Positions 8,494 to 16,535 of a stretch of 64,000 bases of DNA are shown piece by piece (the first letter of the stretch is position 1; every line of letters starts with the position of its first letter). The stretch lies in assembly GCF_014205295.1 (NCBI RefSeq), contig NZ_JACHNF010000001.1:3596001-3660000 (forward strand). Reading direction: 5' to 3'. Position numbers and translations under genes: made by a program. The DNA comes from Kribbella solani (GTDB taxonomy: Bacteria; Actinomycetota; Actinomycetes; Propionibacteriales; Kribbellaceae). Below the pieces are notes generated by a model. That model did no database searches. It saw nothing but the letters and a program-made list of their open reading frames with translations, and was not told where the DNA came from.

Positions 8494-9534
8494 CTACCTC
8501 GCGAGCCGCAGCGCTGCTTCGGCGAGGTGACTGTCGACGCCACTTCTGGCGTCGTCGACGTCGGCCGGGGCCGCGCCGTTACGCAGCCGCCGTTGGTAGA
8601 TGGCTTCCTTGATGATGGCCGCGCGCCAATGCTCGAAAGCCAGGAACACCGGGAGGTGCTCGAGGTCACGGCCGGACTCGGCGGCGTACCGCTCGGCCAT
8701 CGCCTGGGCGTCGAGCAGTCCCGCGGCCTGGGCGATCCCCTGGGCGCGATGGGAGCGGACCTCACCGGTGCCCTCCCAGTACGCCAGCAGATGCGCGAGG
8801 TCCGTGAGCGGATGTCCGAAGGTCGACAACTCCCAGTCGAGCACCGCCAGTACTGGCCGGTCGCCGCCGAATCGATCGACCATCGTGTTTCCGAGCCGGT
8901 AGTCGCCGTGTACGAAGGTGAGCGCGTCACTCGCCGGCAGCCGTCGGTCCAGCTCGGCGGCGATGCGGTCGACCTCCGGCAGGTCCCGGTGTGGACGACC
9001 GCGCCAGCGCTCGTGCCAGCGCTTGAGGTGCCGCTCCATCACGTTGCGGCTCCGCCCGGGCTGGTAGCTGGGGAACGACGGAAGTGGCACCGCGTGCAGC
9101 TCCGCGAGGATCCGGACCAGGTCCGTGCAGATCCGGATCCGCGCCGACGGCCGGATCACGGCCAGGTCGTCCGCGGTCTGTACGACGATGCCGTCGACGT
9201 AGTCCATGACGTAGAAAGGGGCGCCGAGCAACGAATCGTCGCCGCAGTACCCGTGCACCATGGGCACCGGCACCGGGGTGGTGGCAATCATTCGCAAGGT
9301 GTCGTGCTCGCGGCGCATGTCGTGCGACTGTTCGGGAATCAGGCCGATCGGCGGCCGGCGGACGACCAGCCGGCGGTGCGCGCAGGTCGCGAGCAACGTC
9401 AGATTCGAGCTGCCGCCGGTGAGAAGTTCGACTCCGGAGAGCGGGCCCGCGTCAGGTACGCACCTGGCGAGGTAGGCCCCGAGCCCGGCGACGTCCACGG
9501 ACACCCCGGCGACGTCTGTTGGTGCACTCGTCAC
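8494..9534 (-). CDS. APH-fold phosphotransferase (ACAD10/LvaA-like acyl-CoA kinase)
   Basis: 346 residues with the aminoglycoside-phosphotransferase/choline-kinase fold: nucleotide loop TGGSSNLTLL, the catalytic Brenner motif FVHGDYRLGNTMVD and the metal-binding LAVLDWELSTFGHPLTDLAHLL. The latter wording is typical of the ACAD10/ACAD11 kinase domain and of bacterial LvaA, not of drug-modifying enzymes. In the known cases the kinase phosphorylates a 4-hydroxyacyl-CoA, and a partner acyl-CoA dehydrogenase homologue then eliminates phosphate. Here the next gene upstream (33 bp away, same operon) is exactly such a dehydrogenase. I infer processing of a hydroxyacyl-CoA intermediate of this island. 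Confidence 0.85.
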   Translation of the reverse strand: MTSAPTDVAGVSVDVAGLGAYLARCVPDAGPLSGVELLTGGSSNLTLLATCAHRRLVVRRPPIGLIPEQSHDMRREHDTLRMIATTPVPVPMVHGYCGDDSLLGAPFYVMDYVDGIVVQTADDLAVIRPSARIRICTDLVRILAELHAVPLPSFPSYQPGRSRNVMERHLKRWHERWRGRPHRDLPEVDRIAAELDRRLPASDALTFVHGDYRLGNTMVDRFGGDRPVLAVLDWELSTFGHPLTDLAHLLAYWEGTGEVRSHRAQGIAQAAGLLDAQAMAERYAAESGRDLEHLPVFLAFEHWRAAIIKEAIYQRRLRNGAAPADVDDARSGVDSHLAEAALRLAR

Positions 9535-9567
9535 GTGAGATCTCCTTTCCGAAGATCTGGATTGGGG

Positions 9568-10809
9568 TCAGAACAGGTCTCCGCCCGCGACGCTCGCGGT
9601 GGTACCGGTGCGCTCGAAGGCTTCGATGACCCGGCGCCCGCTCTTCCAGCGGTGCACCTCGTCCGGCCCGTCGATCAGGTGGTGACCGCGCGCCTCCGCG
9701 TACCAGCGGGCCAACGGCAGGTCGAGGGAGTAGCCGTGCGACCCGTGCAGTTGCAGCGCGCGGTCGATGACGCTGCTGAGCATGTCGGCGACGAACACCT
9801 TGGCGATCGCGTTCTCGGTCGCGATGTCGTCGCCGTTCTCCAGTTTGTACGCGATGTGCAGCACCATCAGCCGGGCGATGTAGAGGTCACGCGCGCAGTC
9901 CGCCAGTTGCCACTGGACGCCCTGCAGATCGCCGAGCCGGCGGCCGAACATGCTGCGCTCGACACACCGCTTCGCCGCCATGTCCAGCGCCGCCTGCGCC
10001 TTGGCGATCGACCGCATTCCATGGCGCAGACGCCCGTACCCGAGGCGGTGCTGCGCGACGAGGAACCCGTCGCCGCGTACGCCGACCAGGTTCGCGGCAG
10101 GCACCTCGAGTTCCTCGATGCGTACCTCCGCGTGGCCGTGCACGATCTCGTCCTGGACGGCGGGCTGACCGACGTCACCGAGGACCGGGATGTCCCGAAG
10201 GATGCGGTAGCCGGTCGCGGGCAGTTCGACCAGGAACGCCGAGCACTGCCGATGCCGCGGCGCGTCGGGATCGGACTTGGCGATGATCATTGCCAAGTCG
10301 GACGTGGTCGCGCCGCTGCTGAACCACTTCTCACCGTTCAGGATCCAGGTGTCGCCCTCGAGCCGGGCGGTCGTCTCCAGGCCGGTCGCGTTGGAACCCG
10401 CGACGTTCTTCTCGGTCATCGAGAAGCACACCCGCGAGCGGCCGTCGACCAGCGGCCGGAGGAACCGCTCGTGCTGGTCCGCCGAGCCGTGATCGAGGAT
10501 GGTGAGCATCGTGGCGTCGGTCGGCGACATGCAGTTGAGCGCCCACCCGCCCAGACCGGAGAAGGACCGGCCGACCTCGAGCTGCACCAGGGCGTTCCCG
10601 AGGTGCCCCAGCCCCATGCCGCCGTGCTCCGTCGGAATGAAGGGGCACCACAGACCAGCGGCCCGCGCCTGCGGCTGCAGCTCGGCGACCAGCTCCCAGT
10701 ACGGGCGTTCGCCCAGCTGCTTTTCGGCCGGCAGCACGGTCCCGTCGACGAAGGCCGCGACACGCGCCCGCAGGTCCTCGAGCTCGGCCGGAAACGAGAA
10801 GTCGATCAT
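9568..10809 (-). CDS. Acyl-CoA dehydrogenase (ACAD10/11 C-terminal type)
   Basis: 413 residues from the ATG at 10809 (GAGGA seven bases upstream); the frame opens ten codons earlier but the sequence there is the promoter. It has the flavin-binding stretch CFSMTEKNVAGSNATGLET, WILNGEKWFSSGA and the late segment LHGSHGYSLDLPLARWYAEARGHHLIDGPDEVH. It has the length of a full ACAD and is paired with the kinase, as in human ACAD10/11 or the Lva system. Those enzymes act on 4-phosphoacyl-CoAs to yield the 2-enoyl-CoA. It is the first gene leftward from the operator site at 10867-10885. Confidence 0.88.
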   Translation of the reverse strand: MIDFSFPAELEDLRARVAAFVDGTVLPAEKQLGERPYWELVAELQPQARAAGLWCPFIPTEHGGMGLGHLGNALVQLEVGRSFSGLGGWALNCMSPTDATMLTILDHGSADQHERFLRPLVDGRSRVCFSMTEKNVAGSNATGLETTARLEGDTWILNGEKWFSSGATTSDLAMIIAKSDPDAPRHRQCSAFLVELPATGYRILRDIPVLGDVGQPAVQDEIVHGHAEVRIEELEVPAANLVGVRGDGFLVAQHRLGYGRLRHGMRSIAKAQAALDMAAKRCVERSMFGRRLGDLQGVQWQLADCARDLYIARLMVLHIAYKLENGDDIATENAIAKVFVADMLSSVIDRALQLHGSHGYSLDLPLARWYAEARGHHLIDGPDEVHRWKSGRRVIEAFERTGTTASVAGGDLF

Positions 10810-10866
10810 CAGCTGGTCCTCACCGTTCGGGCGAACCACCGTCGCCTACAGCACATCAATGGCGAC

Positions 10867-10885
10867 AACCTACGTAGTAGTATGT
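10867..10885. promoter_or_regulatory. Regulon operator, site A (19 bp)
   Basis: AACCTACGTAGTAGTATGT, an imperfect palindrome with core CTAC-N3-GTAG. It sits in the divergent promoter of the acyl-CoA dehydrogenase and the alpha/beta hydrolase. It matches site B in 18 of 19 bases and site C in 18 of 19. TAGTAT on the plus strand (10878-10883) and TAGGTT on the minus strand (10872-10867) both fit -10 hexamers, so one bound protein could block both directions. Confidence 0.75.
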
Positions 10886-10889
10886 GATT

Positions 10890-11759
10890 GTGCAAGACAT
10901 CAGCGCTTCTTCTTCTCCGCCCGAATGGTTCACGCGAGCTCTTGCCTCCCGCGCCGAGCTCAGCGTCACGAGCGTCGACGGGCTGCGGATCAGCCACCGG
11001 TCCTGGGGTCCAGTGGGTACGCCCGGCGCTCTGCTGGTCCACGGCGGGCTGGCCCACGCGCGGTGGTGGGACCACATCGCTCCGCTGCTCACCCGCGCGG
11101 GTCGCCGCCGGGTCGTGGCTCTCGACCTGTCCGGACACGGCGACAGCGGCCGGCGCGATCGCTACAGCGTCGGTACGTGGGCTCGCGAGGTCGCCGGCGT
11201 CGCCGCGGCCGGAGGCTTCGCCGGGCCTCCGGTCGTCGTCGGCCACAGCATGGGCGGCATCGTGGCTTTGCGCGTCGCGGTGGATCACGCCGAGGCGATC
11301 GCCGGGACGGTCACCGTCGACAGCCGAACCATCGAGCACACCGATGCGGAGCTGGCGGCACACGACCGGCGGTCCGCTCTGCCGGCGCGGATCTATCCGA
11401 GCCAGGAGGCCGCGATCGCGCGATTCAGACCGGTCCCCGGCCAGCCATCGCTGCCGTACGTCCGGAAGTACATCGCGCGCGCCTCGGTCCGGCAGTACGG
11501 CGGCGGATGGACCTGGAAGTCCGATCCGCGCGTCTTCGGCGGGCAGGAGTTCGACCACGGCGACCTCTCCAGGCTGAGCGGCCGGGTCATGATGCTGCGG
11601 GCCGAACACGGGCTCGCCGCCGTCGGCGTGGACGACCCACTGCAAACCGCCGGCATCCCGAGCGTGGAGATCCCGGCGGCCGGCCATCACGTCATGCTCG
11701 ACCAGCCGCTGGCCCTCGTCTCGGCACTGCGGACACTGCTCGCCACCTGGCAACCGTGA
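10890..11759 (+). CDS. Alpha/beta-fold hydrolase
   Basis: 289 residues from the GTG at 10890. I prefer this start because the -10-like TAGTAT ends six bases before it, giving a leaderless mRNA as for the TetR gene at 28754; a GTG at 10884 is in frame but inside the operator. The fold markers are LLVHGGLAHARWWDHIAPLL (oxyanion side), VVALDLSGHGDSG, nucleophile elbow VVVGHSMGGIVAL and a late histidine in EIPAAGHHVMLDQP; the acid is probably in VFGGQEFDHGD or MLRAEHG. It could be an esterase, thioesterase or C-C hydrolase. Being under the island's operator, it likely releases or processes the acid substrate. Confidence 0.85.
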   Translation: MQDISASSSPPEWFTRALASRAELSVTSVDGLRISHRSWGPVGTPGALLVHGGLAHARWWDHIAPLLTRAGRRRVVALDLSGHGDSGRRDRYSVGTWAREVAGVAAAGGFAGPPVVVGHSMGGIVALRVAVDHAEAIAGTVTVDSRTIEHTDAELAAHDRRSALPARIYPSQEAAIARFRPVPGQPSLPYVRKYIARASVRQYGGGWTWKSDPRVFGGQEFDHGDLSRLSGRVMMLRAEHGLAAVGVDDPLQTAGIPSVEIPAAGHHVMLDQPLALVSALRTLLATWQP

Positions 11760-11791
11760 GCATGCACGCCGTTCGAACGGCATGCATGCTC
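11758..11791. terminator. 34-bp near-perfect palindrome between convergent genes
   Basis: 17-bp arms with 16 complementary pairs (only 11767/11782 mismatch, and that is a C/A), with no loop beyond what folding needs. It starts within the hydrolase stop codon and lies 28 bp before the end of the convergent hydratase gene. A bidirectional terminator without a U-tract, common in actinobacteria, is the best explanation. Confidence 0.65.
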
Positions 11792-11818
11792 CCGGCGAGA
11801 CGCCAGGAAACTCTGGCC

Positions 11819-12583
11819 TCAGGCACCTGTCCACACCGGTTGCCGCTTCTCGGCGAATGCCCGGGCGCCCTCCAGCGCGTCGGCCGAGGACACGACCTCG
11901 TCGACCAGCGCCTGCTGTCCCGGAAACGCGTCGATGTCCCGATAGCCGACCGCTCCGGCCACGATCTGCTTGCTGACCCGGACCGCGAGCGGTCCGTTGG
12001 CAGCGATCTTCAGAGCCAGTTCCCGGGCGGCGCCGAGGACCGCACCCGGTTCCGAGAGCAGATTGACCATCCCGTACCGACGTGCGGTTGCTGCAGGCAA
12101 CGATTCGCCGGTCAGGGCGAGTTCCATGGCCAGGTGGTACGGAAGCACCTTCGCCAGGCGCACCAGTCCGCCCGACCCGGCGACCAGCCCACGACGCACC
12201 TCGGGCAGGCCGAACTTCGCATCCCGCGCGGCTACGATCAGGTCGGCACTGAGAGCGAGCTCGAAGCCACCCGCCACCGCCCAGCCCTCGACCGCGGCCA
12301 GTAGCGGTTTCGCCGGCGGCCGCTCGGTCAGGCCGCCGAAACCACGCCCGGGCAGTACCGGGATCTCGCCCCGGGTGAACGCCTTGAGATCCAGGCCGGC
12401 GCAGAAGTTGCCACCGGCCCCGGTCAGGATCGCGACGCTGAGGCCGGCCCGAGCTTCGAACTCGTCGACGGCGGCCGCGATACCGTTCGCCACTTCGAGG
12501 TTGACCGCGTTGCGCTGGTCCGGCCGGTTGATCGTGATGACGGCGACACCGTCCCGGCCGGCCTCGAACAGGACACTGCTCAT
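11819..12583 (-). CDS. Enoyl-CoA hydratase/isomerase family protein (1)
   Basis: 254 residues from the ATG at 12583 (AAGGAG eight bases upstream). It has crotonase features: ILTGAGGNFCAGLDLKAF forms one oxyanion-hole strand and AVEGWAVAGGFELALSADLIVAA the other, followed by FGLPEVRRGLVAGSGGLVRL. Both catalytic acids of classical hydratase are candidates (Glu in FGLPEVR and a later residue), so a hydratase role is plausible. It is the last gene of the minus-strand run and overlaps the preceding dehydrogenase by 4 bp. The exact substrate is unknown. Confidence 0.88.
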   Translation of the reverse strand: MSSVLFEAGRDGVAVITINRPDQRNAVNLEVANGIAAAVDEFEARAGLSVAILTGAGGNFCAGLDLKAFTRGEIPVLPGRGFGGLTERPPAKPLLAAVEGWAVAGGFELALSADLIVAARDAKFGLPEVRRGLVAGSGGLVRLAKVLPYHLAMELALTGESLPAATARRYGMVNLLSEPGAVLGAARELALKIAANGPLAVRVSKQIVAGAVGYRDIDAFPGQQALVDEVVSSADALEGARAFAEKRQPVWTGA

Positions 12584-13665
12584 CGCGACTCCTTCGTCGG
12601 TACGGGAACGTACGCCGCGCCACTGATCAACGGCCACAAGCCGCCCTTCCCGGCGGCCAGAACATGCTGGTCCAGCACCGCGGAACAGGCAGCCTCGTTG
12701 CCGGCCTCATCCCGCCAGGCCCACAGCCGCGTCGTACTGTGCCGGAGCGGGTGCTCTTCGGTGTACCCGAGCGCGCCGTGGATCTGATGCGCCAGCGAGG
12801 CGACCAGCCCAGCGGCCTGTCCGGCGACGGTCTTCGCCGCCGCGACCGCCACTTCCGCGCCGCTGTCCGTGTCGACCGCCACCGCCGCGGCCTCGACCGC
12901 GATCTTGGTCAGCAACACCTCGCCCGCCATCGCGGCCAGATGTTGCTGCACTGCCTGGAATTTCTTGATCGGGCGCCCGAACTGCTCGCGCTCCCCCGCG
13001 TACGCCACCGTCAGTTCGAGCGCCCGCCGGGCCGCACCGGCGATCAACGCGGCCCGCGCCAGCGTCGTACGCAGCCGTTGCTCCCGTAGGACCCGCTGCG
13101 GCTCGCCGCGCAGCCAGTACACCCGCTCGGCGGGAACGGTACAGTCGAACGCGACGTCGTCCCGCGGTTCACCCGCGATGTTGGTGCCTTGGGCAACCAG
13201 ACCCTCGGCACGCCGGAGCAGGATCACCTGATCCTCGGCAAGCACCACCAAGTGCTCGGCGGCACGCGCCCAGGGCACCCGGCGCGCGACTCCACTCATC
13301 TGCACGCCACCGACCGTTGGTTGCACCTGCAATTCCGGACCGGCGACGATCGCCGCCAGCGGACCCGGCGGAACCTGCACACCGCAGCCGGCGAGCAACC
13401 GCCCCGCAAGCAAAGCTGTCTCGGCGAACGGAACCGCGGCGGCATACTCACCGAGCACTTCGAGGACGGCGACCGCGGTGACGACATCGCCCCCGCTGCC
13501 CCCGTACTCCTCGGGTACCGACAACGTGGTCACGCCGATCGATTCCAGGGCCGACCAGAGCGACGGGTTCCAGCCGTCCGTACGGCGGAGGGCCTCGTCG
13601 TCGGCACCGTACTTCCCGCAGACCGACCGGACACTGGCGTCCAGCGCCTCGATGATGTCGTTCAT
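12580..13665 (-). CDS. Acyl-CoA dehydrogenase, small/second subunit type
   Basis: 361 residues from the ATG at 13665, which overlaps the stop of the preceding dehydrogenase. It is short for an ACAD and divergent: LSVPEEYGGSGGDVVTAVAVLEVLGEY is present, the middle flavin domain is compact, and the C-terminal part reads LAHQIHGALGYTEEHPLRHSTTRLWAWRDEAGN. This is the pattern of the FadE27/FadE29-like partner in heteromeric (alpha2beta2) dehydrogenases of actinobacterial steroid side-chain catabolism. With the adjacent full-length gene it probably forms one enzyme. The partnership is inferred from adjacency, 4-bp overlap and family. Confidence 0.82.
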   Translation of the reverse strand: MNDIIEALDASVRSVCGKYGADDEALRRTDGWNPSLWSALESIGVTTLSVPEEYGGSGGDVVTAVAVLEVLGEYAAAVPFAETALLAGRLLAGCGVQVPPGPLAAIVAGPELQVQPTVGGVQMSGVARRVPWARAAEHLVVLAEDQVILLRRAEGLVAQGTNIAGEPRDDVAFDCTVPAERVYWLRGEPQRVLREQRLRTTLARAALIAGAARRALELTVAYAGEREQFGRPIKKFQAVQQHLAAMAGEVLLTKIAVEAAAVAVDTDSGAEVAVAAAKTVAGQAAGLVASLAHQIHGALGYTEEHPLRHSTTRLWAWRDEAGNEAACSAVLDQHVLAAGKGGLWPLISGAAYVPVPTKESR

Positions 13666-14813
13666 CGCACCCCCAATTGCCTGGCGATCACGCCGCGCAG
13701 GATCTCGTTCGTTCCGCCGCGCAGCGTGAATCCGGGACTGTGCAGGACGGCTTCGGCCAGCATCCGGGGCAGCTCGTCGGTGGCCCCGGGGTCCGGTTCC
13801 ACCTGGGTCAGCATCCGTACGCAGTCGATGACCGTGTTCTCGAACCGGGTGCCGAGATCCTTTACCGCGGCCGCCTCGACCGCGGGGACGCCGCCGGCCT
13901 CGAGCCGTCCCGCGACCGCGAGCGACATCTGCCGCAAGGCCCAGAGGCGCGCGACGACTGACCCGAGAGCACACCGTTCGCCGAGCCGGCCGGCGGCTGC
14001 CAGCGACTCGGTGGCGACCGCGAGCAGCGGGAACGTGGACAGGATGCGCTCCGGTCCGCTGCGCTCCATGGCCAGCTCGTGGGTGACTTGATGCCACCCG
14101 TCGCCGGGCTCGCCCAGCACCCGCGCGTCCGGGACGAACACCTCGTCGAGAACTACCTCGTTGAAGTGGTGCTCGCCGGTCAGCAGCCGGATCGGGCGGA
14201 TCTGTACCGCCGGATGTGGGAGGTCGATGATGAACTGGCCGAGGCCGGCGTGCCGGTCCGCGGCGGGCGCGGCGGTGCGAGCCAGCACCACCAAGGTCTG
14301 CGCGTGATGAGCACCGCTGGTCCAGACCTTCGTACCGCTGAGCCGCCAGCCGTCGACCACCCGGGTCGCCCGGGTGCGTACGGACGCGAGGTCCGAGCCG
14401 GTGTCCGGTTCGCTCAGTCCGACTGCGAAGAAGCGCTCGCCGCGAGCGATCCCGGGCAGGTAAGTGTGCTTCTGCTCCTCGGTCCCGAATCGCAGCAGCC
14501 CTGGCCCGGTCTGACGATCCGCGATCCAGTGCGCGGCGACCGGCGCACCGGCGGCGAGCAACTCCTCGGTGACGACGAACCGGGCCAGCGCGCCGGCCTG
14601 GCGTCCGCCGTACTGCTCCGGGAAGGCCATCCCGATCCAGCCTCGCTCACCGAGCCGCCGGCTGAACGACGCGTCCCAGCCGCCGAGCCACTGGTCGCAC
14701 CGCGGCGTGAACCGGCCGGCTGCGAGCTCCGCGCCAAGGAAGGCACGAATGTCGCGCCGAAGGGTTTCGAGTTCGGCCGGCAGTGTCACCGGCCGCAGGT
14801 TCCACAGGTCCAT
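13662..14813 (-). CDS. Acyl-CoA dehydrogenase, catalytic subunit type
   Basis: 383 residues. Segments: WIGMAFPEQYGGRQAGALARF, VGLSEPDTGSDLASVRTRATRV (flavin/substrate loop), WRLSGTKVWTSGAHHAQ, and near the C-terminus FTLRGGTNEILRGVIARQLG, which holds the usual catalytic-base and flavin-contact region. It resembles FadE26/FadE28-type subunits that pair with a shorter partner, here the next gene with a 4-bp overlap. It would introduce the alpha,beta double bond in a CoA ester, passing electrons to electron-transfer flavoprotein, which is not encoded in the window. Confidence 0.87.
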   Translation of the reverse strand: MDLWNLRPVTLPAELETLRRDIRAFLGAELAAGRFTPRCDQWLGGWDASFSRRLGERGWIGMAFPEQYGGRQAGALARFVVTEELLAAGAPVAAHWIADRQTGPGLLRFGTEEQKHTYLPGIARGERFFAVGLSEPDTGSDLASVRTRATRVVDGWRLSGTKVWTSGAHHAQTLVVLARTAAPAADRHAGLGQFIIDLPHPAVQIRPIRLLTGEHHFNEVVLDEVFVPDARVLGEPGDGWHQVTHELAMERSGPERILSTFPLLAVATESLAAAGRLGERCALGSVVARLWALRQMSLAVAGRLEAGGVPAVEAAAVKDLGTRFENTVIDCVRMLTQVEPDPGATDELPRMLAEAVLHSPGFTLRGGTNEILRGVIARQLGVR

Positions 14814-14843
14814 CAGACAAGCCTCGTTCTCTCGATCGGCGCC

Positions 14844-15635
14844 TCAGCGCACGGCCCAGCGCCCGGTGTACTGGGGCTCGGCGACCTTGTCCAGGAACGC
14901 GCGATAGGCGATCGGCACGTCCTCAGTGGCCAGATTGACCGCCTGCGCGCGGGCCTCGTTGTCGAGCGCCTGGCGCAACGTCTGGTCGGCGCCCTGGTTC
15001 AGCAGCGCCTTCGATTGCGCGACCGCGACCGGCGGCAGTGCCGCCAGCCGGCCGGCCAGCTCGGTGACGAACTCGTCGAGCTCGGCCGCGGGCTTGAGCC
15101 AGGTGACCAGGCCGAGCTCGCGGGCCTCTTCGGCATCGATCACGTCCGGGAGCATCAGCAGCCGCTTCGCCTGCTGCAAACCGACCAGGCGCGGAAGCAA
15201 CCAGGACCCGCCGAAGTCGACGGACAGGCCGCGCCGGGCGAAGATCTCGCCGAAGCGAGCGGCCGGCGAGGCGACCACGAAGTCACTGGCGAGCGCCAGG
15301 TTGGCACCCGCGCCGACAGCAGGCCCATCGACCCGCGCGATCAGCGGCTTCGGGAACTCGTGTACGGCGACCGCCGCGTTGTTCAGCCGGCGCATGCGCT
15401 CCAGCGGGTGATCGTCCTTCGGCCCACCGAGGTCAGAACCCGCGCAGAAACTTCCCTCCGCTCCGGTCAGGACGACCACGCGAACCGTTCTGTCCGCGGC
15501 GAGCTTCTCGAAGGTTTCCCGGAGCAGTTGCCAGGCCGCCGGATCGAGCGCGTTCCGGCGGCTCGGCCGGTTCAGGGTGACGCGAGCGATCGCCCCCTCC
15601 TGGGACAACAGGATCGGCTCCACACCGTCGGTCAT
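14844..15635 (-). CDS. Enoyl-CoA hydratase/isomerase family protein (2)
   Basis: 263 residues. The crotonase fold is shown by VVLTGAEGSFCAGSDLGG and ARVDGPAVGAGANLALASDFVVAS, then FGEIFARRGLSVDFGGSWLLPRLVG. The FARRGLSVDFGG wording, with Asp rather than Glu at the second acid position, is common in isomerase or PaaG-like members and in enzymes of unknown reaction. It sits between the dehydrogenase pair (30 bp away) and another hydratase (1 bp away) in the minus-strand operon. Confidence 0.87.
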   Translation of the reverse strand: MTDGVEPILLSQEGAIARVTLNRPSRRNALDPAAWQLLRETFEKLAADRTVRVVVLTGAEGSFCAGSDLGGPKDDHPLERMRRLNNAAVAVHEFPKPLIARVDGPAVGAGANLALASDFVVASPAARFGEIFARRGLSVDFGGSWLLPRLVGLQQAKRLLMLPDVIDAEEARELGLVTWLKPAAELDEFVTELAGRLAALPPVAVAQSKALLNQGADQTLRQALDNEARAQAVNLATEDVPIAYRAFLDKVAEPQYTGRWAVR

Positions 15636-15636
15636 C

Positions 15637-16419
15637 TCAGCGTCCTCCGAACACGGGCTTGCGTCCGTTCCGGAACGCGTCCATCGCCTCCGCCGAGTCC
15701 TCCGTACTGTGCACGACGGCCATGTGCGAGGAGATCAGGTCCAGCGCGGTTCGGGCATCGGTGTTCGCCGACTGGTACGTGGCCCGCTTGATCAGCCGGA
15801 GATTGAGCGGTGGCTGATCCGCGATCCGGCGGGCCAGCGCCTGCCAGGCCTCGCCGAACTCGTCGTCGGCGTAGACATGGTTGGCGATTCGCAGCCGGAG
15901 CGCCTCGCCGGCATCGACGAAGTCGCCGGTCCACATCAGCTCCAGCGCCTTGCCGGTCCCGACGATCCGGGGCAGGTAGTAGCACCCGCCGTCGCCCGGG
16001 ACCAGGCCGATCCGGATGTACCCCTCCGACAGCTTGGCGGACCTTGCCAGCAGCCGGATGTCGCACATCAGCGCCATGTCCATCCCGGCTCCGACGGCCG
16101 TACCGTTCACGGCCGCGATCAGTGGCTTGTCCAGATCCTCCACCGCGTACGCGACCCGGTGGATGCGGTCGTCGAGCAACCGCTTGACCGACAGCGGTCC
16201 GGTCGCCTCCGCCGCGAACGCGTTGAGGTCGATTCCGGCGCAGAACGCGTCCCCGGCGCCGGTGACGACCACCACCCGGACCTCGTCGTCGAGCCGCGCC
16301 GACCGCAGCGCCTCGGCCCAGCTTTCGATCATGTCCAGGGTGAACGCGTTCTTCACCTGCGGACGGTTCAGCAGGATCGTTCCGATCCCGTCCCGCACGG
16401 TGTATTCCAGATCTGCCAT
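15637..16419 (-). CDS. Enoyl-CoA hydratase/isomerase family protein (3)
   Basis: 260 residues from the ATG at 16419, which has GAGGAG four bases upstream; the open frame beyond it is promoter DNA. Crotonase motifs: VVVTGAGDAFCAGIDLNAF, AAVNGTAVGAGMDMALMCDIRLLA, and SEGYIRIGLVPGDGGCYYLPRIVG. The GDGG after the first acid position replaces the usual GGTxRL, a variant seen in members with non-standard reactions. It is the first gene of the minus-strand run driven from the divergent promoter with operator site B. Confidence 0.87.
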   Translation of the reverse strand: MADLEYTVRDGIGTILLNRPQVKNAFTLDMIESWAEALRSARLDDEVRVVVVTGAGDAFCAGIDLNAFAAEATGPLSVKRLLDDRIHRVAYAVEDLDKPLIAAVNGTAVGAGMDMALMCDIRLLARSAKLSEGYIRIGLVPGDGGCYYLPRIVGTGKALELMWTGDFVDAGEALRLRIANHVYADDEFGEAWQALARRIADQPPLNLRLIKRATYQSANTDARTALDLISSHMAVVHSTEDSAEAMDAFRNGRKPVFGGR

Positions 16420-16493
16420 GGCTCTCCTCGACGACGGACCTCGGGGCTCCCGGCGACGAAGCAGCAAGTCGTTGCACGGGCAGAATGAGGATG

Positions 16494-16512
16494 ACATACT
16501 ACCACGTAGGTT
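16494..16512. promoter_or_regulatory. Regulon operator, site B (19 bp)
   Basis: On the minus strand it reads AACCTACGTGGTAGTATGT, 18/19 identical to site A. It lies in the divergent promoter of two hydratase genes. TAGTAT on the minus strand and TAGGTT at 16507-16512 on the plus strand are suitable -10 elements; the plus one would give a short leader carrying the GAGGAGG ribosome site at 16521-16527. Confidence 0.75.
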
Positions 16513-16535
16513 ATTTTTCCGAGGAGGCGAAATTG

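Noticed and set aside
8494..9534. Phosphotransferase considered as an aminoglycoside resistance enzyme
   Set aside because: Motif wording and operon partner match the ACAD10/LvaA group acting on acyl-CoAs.
8428..10887. 819-codon plus-strand frame through the kinase and dehydrogenase genes
   Set aside because: Covers two well-supported minus-strand genes and their intergenic gap; composition is typical of a shadow frame.
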